From the NCBI GenBank assembly GCA_964019695.1, contig OZ026520.1, positions 93,438,913-93,502,912 on the forward strand: DNA of 64,000 nt. Direction: 5' to 3'. This stretch comes from Loripinus fragilis (lineage: Eukaryota > Mollusca > Bivalvia > Lucinida > Lucinidae). A program made the position numbers and the translations under genes. Under the pieces are notes generated by a model that searched no databases, had not been told where the DNA came from, and saw only the letters and a list, made by a program, of their open reading frames with translations. Each line of letters opens with the position of its first letter. The first letter of the stretch is position 1. Below are positions 36,001-47,100 of this stretch, one piece after another.

Positions 36001-39000
36001 GGGGTCATAACCTGTAGACAGCCAGAACTGAAGATAACCGTTAGCTTAGCCACGAACTGTCCAGTGAAATAACAAGCACCAGGAACAAAAATGCAAGTTT
36101 GCATGATCAAGAAATACCAAAATTACAAACGACAGGCCTATCAGTGGCACCAAGACGAAGAGACCCTGAATACAGACAGCAATACGACAGCAAACACAGC
36201 GAAGTAATTGCAAAACTAGAAATAACACCAAGAACTACACTACAAAGCAATGACTAAACGCATACCCACAACACAGAATGAGAACAGCATCAAACATGAA
36301 TAGACAACATATAATTACCACCTTAGATTGGACAGCAGCCTGAAAAACCAAACTTGGCAGAATACTGCTGGTGCTAGGGGCAGGAGAATTGTTGTACTTT
36401 TCATTAGTTCTCATGAACAGACTCAATAAAACCAAGTCTGCTGTTTTCTAATATTGTAGGTTCGCTCTGAATGATTTGTTTTTCCAGATTATTTGGAAAC
36501 TTTTTAAATCTATTATTGCAGGGAAATAATCAAATCAATTTTAACTGTTATGAAACTAGGACCCGAGGTTATAAACCTTTTTTCATGCTCAACTCAACCA
36601 AGCACAGCATTTCAACTGCTCATAAAAACTAAAATACCAAAAAGTGAAGACATTTCTTGCTTTAAGTCTCTCAGATGAGGTATTCATCATGCTGTTAAAT
36701 GTTAAAATGCCAACAATTGTTAGCATTTTAACATCAATGAGCAGGATAAATTTTGTGCTCAGCTGAGTTGAGCATGAAAACAGTTTTATAACCTCGGGGC
36801 CAGTGATTACAGTTTTAGGTCATAGTGGTCATTGAGTATGAGACCTGACACACTTTAAAAAGTTTCTATTGTAATAATGTTCGCAATCTTAAAAAGACGA
36901 ATATACAAAAGCTATTGTCTTTGGGGTAAATACTCTTTGAATGTGAAACATAATGCAAACTTCTTACGGTTTCTAGTATAATATTTATGCTAAATGTTCC
37001 AACTTACCTGCCAAAACAAACGTTAAATGTCACCAGGCAATCAATTGTTCTATTTGATACACATCTCCGCTCTGGATCTTGATACCCAACTATCTTAACC
37101 ATTGTATTCACCGACAGTGGCTGTCCTTCCTACAAGTACACTACGGGTAAGTTTTCTTACTGGATTAAATTATTAAATAAACAAAATATCCCATGAACAT
37201 ACAGTAAAACCTCAAAACTTTGAACTTTGAACTTTGAATTTTCAAAATAATGGATAATTCGAAATATATTGGGGACACACTAAATTTAGAGGACAGGGCT
37301 TATTCATGATCTATTTTGATAACTTTCTACATGATATTATGTTGTGGGTGTGTAAAAGAAACTTCTCATGATATATCTCTTTTACGTAAAGTAAGAAAGA
37401 GGGCAAAGATCAGGAATCGATACAATCAGGTACCAGACCTGACCCAGGATACCAATGGGAAAGTTACAACGTCACAATTAGACATCACAAACGAGAGCCA
37501 AGAGGTCAGTCCTTTCCAAACAGGTGACCACAAGGCATCAACAAACAGACGTGCATCAAATCATAACAAAACAAGACAGAAATAACATAAATGATCCACA
37601 GAAGAAGCACCGCCTGGGAACGGTCAGTAAAAACATTTTACTGGAGGGCTTAAACAGGTTTAACGGTGCACCAACCCCACCCTTAGTTCAGATGTGGATC
37701 AACACACATAGATGTTTGGTTTGCATGAAAGACCCCTAACTTATCAATGCATCATCTCCTAGAACATATAAATCAAGATATAAAAAAGAGATAAAGCAAA
37801 GATAAGGACTCAACAGTAATTAAAACTTAATACCGGAGCAAAGGAAATCCAACAGGTAAACCCCGGTGGGCCTGACAACAGCCAAAGCATCAGGCCCCTA
37901 CCATCTCATCAAATTTTAGTCTCAGTTACTCTTGTTTCAGTTCTTTGGTCCAGTCTTTGCTTCCAAGGGATACCCTTTTAAGAACATATTTGACTTTACT
38001 ACAGCTGGTGACTGGGACTGTGTGGCGGCGGTAGAACGTCTCCCTGCCCTTCACTATAGTGTAGATTTTATTTTCTTGTCCTATGGGATCATGGGTTTAT
38101 TGTGGAACTTTGAAACTATTAGATGGTCACTGATGAAGCCTAAATGGCAGAAACTAGCTAGTCTGGCTCAGGAAATATGCACACCCTAGTTTCAGTTCTT
38201 TTGTGCAGTCTTTGCTTCCAAGGGATACCCTTTTAAGAACATATTTGATAGAAAAATAATAATATTTTGGCAGGGGAGGGGCATATAGTTTTATCTCTTC
38301 CTGTCTTTGATTCAAACTATTCATAATTTAAAATGAAACTTCTAGTCCTGAGGATAATGAATTTATAAGATTCGACTGGAATAAACATACACTGCTCAAA
38401 ATATTTAAAGGAACATTGCGTATTTTGCCATTGATTACAATACAAAGTTACTCATAGTCTGACTCATAACAAAAGTTGGATTAATAAGGCAAAAACATGT
38501 TTCTCCTGTGATTAGTTTGGTTACCCATCAAGGATGATGCTTATTAATAAAAAAGAAGCAATCCCTTTCCAGAATGCTACATAGAACGCTTCATGTAAAA
38601 ATGGAATTTTGTTTATAATACCCCTTTTTTCAAAACCAAATTTTAAGATGAATTTTCAATAAAGCACCACAAAAGCATCATTTCTGTACATTCAATAACA
38701 GTTCAATGTTGCAGAAAGCATTAGGTTACGCTATTGACAAATTTGGAAGATTCTACAAGGTTCCAGAAAAAATCGACATTTTCAAGAAAATTAAAAAGTA
38801 AAAATTTTGAGCCATGAACTTAAGCATCCATTTTTTTATCAAAAACTTTTTCTGATCCAAAACTTTGGCTATCGTAGCACAAATGGCAAAAGAAACTGGG
38901 TTTCTGCATTATAGTCTGGTGTAATACATTACTTGTCTTTGCAACAGGGGTCAACTTCATCACCTATAGAAAATCATCAGGTGTGCCTCTAAATATTTGA

Positions 39001-42000
39001 GCAGTGTATAAATATTTACAGTCAACGGTCAATGTCGAGTTTTTGTCAAGGTAAGATTAAAAAAAATTGTAGCTTTGTTGTTTACATGCAACAAGTTCAG
39101 ATTTTCTCGCGATGAGTCCAAATTAAGTTATAGATATCCTGATCAGATATTGAGAATGTACAGAATACATGCATCTTTGTATATTGCATAAGAGTTTGTT
39201 CAGTGGTAGAGCCGTGCTGTAGTATTTCAGTTTAAATCTAAGTATATCTAGCAGATTCGTTTATGAAAAACAGAAATTTAGTAGACGCAAATCTTACCAA
39301 CATAGAAACGGTTGTTACGTTATTGAGACTAGGGTTAAAACCATTGAAGAGTTTCTTTAGACCAGATCTGAACGCAATGCTGTCTATGAGTAGAGAATGA
39401 GACAGTGCTAATCCGGAGATACTTGTATTGTCACACTGTGCTTTAAAATCCATCCTACTGTAAAATAATGATATTTGTTAAAACATACTTATTCAGAAAT
39501 GAGTGAAATAAATAACCTTAGAACGGACAACAGCCTAGGCAACCGGTCAGCTTAAATATATTTTAATGACCATTTCTTTGCACTAGATTTGTTATAAAAG
39601 GTATATAAATGTATATATACACTGTGTGCAGAAACGTGTTAGAGTTCAGGTGTACTTTTTCCCTAGTTCACATGATTACAAACATCCATTTTTCAAATTG
39701 TCCTATTTTTTTCAATAGTTAATATCCATACTGGGCATCATACTTTTCAACGCAAATCATTATTTATAAAACCGTCAAATTTGTATTTTCTGCCCCTCAT
39801 TCATGTCTTCATGCTGGGTACCGTTTAGACCAAGCTATGAATATTGCTATTTTTCAAAGAGTATGTCAGTACTGAAATATTGAGGATTTTAGGGCTCTTT
39901 AATTCCAAAAAGTTTAAGCCTTCTTCCTGTGTATATGCATACAAAATATTCTTACCAACGTTAAGTTAGTCGTTCGAAAGTTAAAATTGTGTCTTTCAGT
40001 TTGTTTCTAGATGCTTTTGCCCCCTAGGCCCAAGATGCCCTTTAGCCAGTGAAATATCGCTACATACATACACAACATTTGTAAATGACATCATGGGTCT
40101 AGAGGGGGAGTAAGGTTGCACAAGCCAAAGAAAACATTCATAGCAATTGACAAACGTAAACCGCTTTGCAAAATGGTCGTTTTTATTGTATTTTAGGCAC
40201 CAAATGTACAAATAAGTAAAATAGATCGCAATAAAGACAGTATTTACCTTGGTTGGTCGCCAATTTCCTTTACATGTTACTTAAAATAGCAAGCACAGTT
40301 AAGGGTCAAAATAAGGAAACAAGGCAGCCCAGTTGTTGTTTAAATATACAGATTAGAGTGCGAGGATGACCAGTCTATATGTCGTCACTGAGTATATACA
40401 GCGCCACAAGTAATTTCAACGAAACAAAATGAAAACGGCCGCCTCGTCGCTAGAAACCCTATATATTTGCTATATTGCACTTGTGGTTTATGTCAGGAAT
40501 TTTTCTAGCAGTCTGACTGATACTGAAAAAACCAGAGGCAAATCTACAGTTAGGGTTTTACAATGTAGGTAACAGAGAGTATGAAATACAACACATAATA
40601 TTACTCTGCACTATACTATATACATGTAATTGTCTGTGCGTTTTATTATACATCTTCATGTGACTGAGATTTTAAGAATAAACACACACACAAAATCTGC
40701 ATGTCCTATATAATAAATTTAATCTGTTATCTTTATACTCAAATCTGACAACACTGTTAAAGCAATTGAGTGATTTTGGAATGGATAAGTATTTTAGTGT
40801 AGTGTCTGTTACTTTGCAAATATCTATCGTGATGACCTTTGAAATTGATGGGACAAAGATACTTTGGAATGAAAATATAATTTTGTGTAGGAATACCATA
40901 CTTATTGCCTTTTGGTGTTGCTTACTTTACATCTACTATGGCGACGTTTAAACTGATGGGACAGAGATACTTTCGAATGAAGATAAAAGTATGTGTTGAA
41001 ATAACAAACCACTTGCATTTTGGTGTCTGTTTCATTGCACATATCTATGATGATCACCTTTGATTGATTGGAGAAAGATACTTTTAAATGAATAAATATG
41101 CCTGTGTATGAACGTAAGAATATATCATGAGTGTGAGGGTGGGATAGAAGAATCCATCCTGTGGATAACTGATTGGCATCACAAGGCTTGCCGAGTGATG
41201 ACAATCTGTGATCATGAGGGAAGAATTTTTCTGTCCCACCTTCACACGATAATGGATTCTTTTTCTTGCTCACCAATATTTTAATTTATTTATCTTAAAA
41301 TAAGCTTCCATAATTCCCTGAATACGCTAAGATGCATTTTCACATCATGACGTTACTTGACGTCCTGGGAAAGATAGCATGGGTGAGATAAGATTTTCTA
41401 TCCCAGGGTAAAATCTCAGATATCCTTATCTGGTGTGAAAGAAAATATAATACTTGCCTTGTGGTGTCTATGGCGATTACCTTCAAATTAATAGGACAAA
41501 GATACTTTGGAATGAATAAATATGCATGTGTAGGAATAACAAAGCACTTGCCTTTTGGTGTCTGTTACTTTGCAAACATCTATCATGATGACCTTTGAAT
41601 CGTCGTCACAAAGTCTCAGTCCAACATAGCGTAGAACAAGTCGTTTGTAAACCTCAAAGTTTGTATCAGGATCATATTGTATTGACATGGCATCTGTAAA
41701 TAATAAGACCATGTTTGTTTTGATTTTCATTTTGTTGGGTCGATTTCCTTTAATATCAACGTGCGAAATCCCAACTAGTGTGGTTTTTGCGGTGCGTATA
41801 ATAACAGGAATGGACCGGAACGCACCGGAATGGACCGGAACGCACCGGAATGGGCCTACATAACCGGAATGGATATCAAAATTAATTTGTTTTATGCGAA
41901 TAAATTTATAATTTTACCATAATTTATCTTGGAATTTCAGTTTCTAATGATATTTCGCCTTTTGAAGTGCATTTGAGCACCGTCAGTGGTTTGTTACATG

Positions 42001-44112
42001 GTTGACGTATACCCATTTAAGTTAGTTCATATTGAAGATTCACATTCTATAGAAATAAGTGCCCAGAAAATAAGTCTGATCAAATGGCAGCTGTGCACAT
42101 TATAGTCCCCATACCAATGCTCACATAATTGTGCCTGGTCTTTACAAATAGTCAAGCATATGCCAAGATATAAGAGCTGTTCTGTGAGACTCATATGGGT
42201 AGCCCCACATAAATAGCCTATAATGGGACCAATATATGCATGTTTGCTGGTACAGCATTTCGTTATTTGAGTGCTTTGACAATCACTGCACCCAAAAAGA
42301 TTTTTCTACAATAGAAATATGACCATACTATGAAAAAGGAATGCAGTGATCTTTATTGCATACATTCGTACTTTATAGGTGACTGGTGTAAGTAAGCCTT
42401 AAGTAGTAAGGTACTTGAATATCAGGGTAAAACAGAAAATATTTTAGAAAACTTTTTTTGCATTTAAACTGTCTGGGCACCGAAGATATTTGATATATTA
42501 CATTACTTTACCAAAATTTCTTGTCAAGTACACTTAAAACATGTATTCTAGGGTGAATTTTAAGGTCCGTTCCGGTTATGGCGGTCCATTCCTGTCCATT
42601 CCGGTCCGTTCCGGTGCGTTCCGGTCCATTCCTGTTAGTAAACGCACCCTGGTTTTTGGACAAGCTTATCCTGTGTAAATAATTAAGGTAAACGCTTTTG
42701 CGTCAAGCCTTTTTAGAAACAGTCATTATTTCTTGTGATAATGATTAAAAAGAGCTGTTGAGTTGTCAACCTTTCTTTAGATATTTTAACAAATATAATT
42801 AAACTTAACAGTATACGTATATAAAGGTAACCACAGATATTGTCGCGGTGTGTAGCCTTTTGTGTTTCAGTGTGTGTTTTTTTTTCGAATGTTTCCTATA
42901 TAGTTTGTTTGGATTGGTGCTGTCGTATATGACCAAGTGCACGATGTAGACTGCCTTGTCATTGAGTCGTTTGTGACATGTAGAAGTTTATCTGCAATAT
43001 GAGTGATGATCAAATAACTGCAGTTTGCCGTTTCCAGGCATCACACATATTTCAGACAAAGCTTCAAGATGACGTAAGCAACAACGACGAAGGCGACACC
43101 AATGCCTCAACGACACAGGGGGCGGATACATGATGGCTAAGTGTCTGCCATGCGCCACAGAAGATACAAAAATGTATAACCAAAAACGATTATTGTCAGT
43201 ATTTTCTATTTAAATGTGTTTGGTGTGGTTAAAAGAACCTTCGTTTACTTACAACAAAGCCCCTATGCATGAACTCACCAGCGCCGGAACAGGTGTCCAG
43301 TAAAGTAGTTCCGTTGATCATACAACTGTGGTAGCTGTCGGTATCACATGGTTGCTCACAGTTTACACCATATAATCCAGGTTTACACCAGACACGTAGT
43401 TCCAGGTCTACGCTGTGATAAAACGAAACTAAAATTACAGAGATCCATATAAACAAGCTATTTGGGCGTAAAATAGAGATTTTTTATCCATGTGCTATAA
43501 CATTTGATTTTTGCTCAAAATAACGGTCATTTTAGTACCTGCAACATATGTTTTGTTTAGAAGTAAGAAAGTGTTTATTTGCTGACATTTTGACTATGCA
43601 CTCTAATCTTAATTATAATGGCTGTATTTTCTGACAACTGAATGACACAGCTAGCAAAAAAATCAGTTCAAACTGCAGTTGAGTGAGCAAATGTAGCTCT
43701 CTATAAAACGGTATACTTTAACTGGTTGGATTCAACTCCGATTAATTATATCTATAAATTTATAAACATTACCTAAAGCCTACAACAAGCCAGAATTTTG
43801 AATGTATGGCCGTGGCAATCTCATGAAAATAAGAAAAATAATATGTACCTAATTCATGCTTACCTCGCATGATTTTTCATATTTATGATATTAGACATGG
43901 CTTTAAAGTATGTCTGTGCTGGTACCACTCTGATAATAGCTTTAAGATCGTCTATCAAGTCATTGCTTGACACATTATCGTTGTCACTTATGTTGATTAT
44001 CAGTTCGGTGCTATTCTGAAAAGAATTAAAAAATATGTACTAATCAAATATATCAACCCTTCGTATTCTGACCATGGATTCTTCCAATAAGTTTGGCAAT
44101 CGTCTTGTAAGA

Positions 44113-44161
<49 letters not shown>

Positions 44162-47100
44162 TTCATATGTGTGTCTATTCTTAAATATCTCTTCCTTTTG
44201 GTGCCATAAATTGTTCTGTGATTGTGGCACTTCCTGTTCATAATCACTTTTCAGCTGAAGCTGAGAAGCTTCGTATATCATCTAATTTTCTTTTATCTGT
44301 GCGAATAGCTTAAATATCTTGTTCTCTGATATACTCCCACCTTGGCCTAGTCTATATGACAAGGTACCCTTTTGTGGGCTTCCAGTTGACAAAGGGTCAG
44401 AAGAGAAAATACACTTATTACTACCACTGAAGAAAGACATAGATGATTGAATATTAACTTTATTTGTATTCGTTTCTGTTTTTTTTTTAATTTCTTCTAT
44501 TATCACCCTTTTCGGATTTTGATGTGTCTATTTAATTAAGTCTCCCAAACGAAGTGGGGAGACTTATTGTTTTTGCTCTGTTTCTTATCATTATTATTCT
44601 TCTTCATCCACTTCTTTTTCTTTCTGCCCAAACTTTGTTAACATTATAATCTACTGATTATAAAGTCTCCCAAACCAGCCCCCAATGCCCTGGGAACATC
44701 ATGTTCAGTGCTATTGAATGTGTATTAGCATAAGAAATATCATTTTATATGATTAAGGGGTGGGGATCTAAATGTTTCCCCAGATATGAAGCCTTTAATG
44801 AAGTAAACAGGGTGCGGCATCCCCAGAGGGACTTCCCTGTTAGTGCTATTGAATGCATCTTGTCATTAGAAACATGAACATATATGGTTTATGTGTAGGA
44901 ATCTGAATGGTTTTAAAGGTACTAAGCTTTCTATGAAGTGAATGGGATGAGGCATGTGAAGGCACACCCGAGGGACTTTCCAATCAGTGTCACTGAATAT
45001 GTCTTATCATAAGAAGCATGAATATATATTTAGGGGTGGGGATCTGAATGGTTTCGGAGATATTAACCTTTATGAAGTTAACAAGGTGGGACATGCTCGG
45101 GCACACTGGGATGGACTTACTCATAAGTGATATCTTATGTGTCTTATTATAAGGAATAATATTGTATATAATTTAGGGGAGGAGATCCGAACTGTTTCAG
45201 AGATATAAAAGCCATTTATGAATTGAACCGGGTGGGTACTTACTTGAAAACTTTCAGGTGCTGTATTTATCTTGTTAACTAAATTCTAACATGCCTGGAC
45301 TTCCCCCCTCCCAGGAAAGTCACAAGTGGTTAAAGGGTTTCTTAAAGATTCTGGTACGTACCCCCTCAGAAGCAATTACACTTGGGTCCAATTTCTTTCA
45401 AAACTGGGAGTGTCCGATTGCTTTACGAGGGAGGTCCGTAATGCCCCCTGTGAAATACGTTAATGTCTAACGAACGTTGTCATGACCCCAACCCCCTCCC
45501 CCTGCTCCACCTGGCAGAATTTTCTGGATCAGCGTTTATGAGGTTTTATTAGTCTTAATATGACATGTATAAGCTTTCAGGACTCTTTCTTAATTGACAT
45601 GACTCAACCAGCTTACCGTTTTCCAGTCGTTTAATTCCCTGGTAACTTTGAATACTGGGCTTCTCGCCGTGGTGTAGCTATTGTGGTTGATCAATGGACG
45701 TGACAGCGTCGTAAATATCTGTGATGTACAGCCTTCAGTTGTTATCCTGCAGCAGAAAATGTGATAACTTTAAATCGAATGTGAGATAAATAGAAGTGAT
45801 GAAAAAATGTGCGGGTAAAGAAATAATCTAGAAAGGGAGATGATTAAAACAAATACGACATTGCATACATAGTTTGACAACTGCAGACCCAATTTGTCAG
45901 ATATAAAGAGAATGCAATGTGAGTGGCTTTTATGTGAAGTTTACCAGGCACTTGTTGATATCACGAGGCTTGCCGAGGGATTCAACAAACATTCTTAAAG
46001 CCGAGCCTGGTCAACTTGATATCAAAATACACGAATCTGGTATTCTATTTATCAGTTTACAATCTGATGCGCTGTTGAAACAAGCGATTATGACGTAATA
46101 ATCGATTTTCTTGACGATTCAATGTCATTGACGACGTCATTCAAAAAGTGACAGCGTCATGGTGACCTGATAAAGGCACATGCCAAGATATAGACAACGT
46201 CTATCAGGCAAACGTGCAACAATGCAATAATATGAGCGTAAATGATAAATTAAGAAAAGAATAAAAAAAAAAAAACGGCAAATATATCATCGCGCTTTGG
46301 CATCAGCTTAATGTCAATAATGACATATGTACCCAAAACTCTGACTTGCTTTATACTCGGGGGGGGGGGGGGGGGGGGGCGTAACTTGGGGGTAATTTTG
46401 GAACAGGTGTGTGAGCCATTTTTTTTAACCTACCCCAATCATATACTTTGTCTTTGATACTTGATTAAACAAAATGTTTACATATTCATATACTGTTTTT
46501 TTATTATTTTATATACCCTCTTTGCTGTCTTTAAACAAAACTCACAAATAAATATTGCAATTTTGATTCCATGGCTGGATATCTGAGCAAAAATATAAAT
46601 ATTATCAACAGGGATGTCAGAAAACGAGACCATTTATATAACAATGATAAAAAACTGGGTCAGTCATATACTTTTTCTTAGAAAAAGGGGGTATATCGTA
46701 TACCTGGCAGTGCTGAAAAGGATGGGGGGAGCTATTTGGGCCGCACATCCGTACTATGTCATATATAGGTAGTTACCCCTCCCCCCAAAGGCCTTATAGC
46801 TTCAATAACTCTTACCTTATATTTTACTTCAGGTTAATTGTCCAGGCACATAGAATGGAACAACATTACAATTGATCATGTTGAAATTTAACCAGATTTA
46901 TACCTGACTATTCTTAACCTATTGTTTTACCAGGTAAACTACAGTAAATAAAGTGAATAACTTGACAACTCATTTTCTGAATATGATATAAACTACAGGT
47001 ATATCAAAACGGTTTGCTGACACATTTAATACTATTTATTTATCAACAACGAAAATGCACGAATTTGCGTTTTAAATCCAAATGACACAATTTATGTATA

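Noticed and set aside
40246..40268. Candidate extra exon between exons 6 and 7
   Set aside because: A donor-like TTACCTTGG occurs on the minus strand, but no in-phase acceptor is seen and exons 6 and 7 already join in phase.
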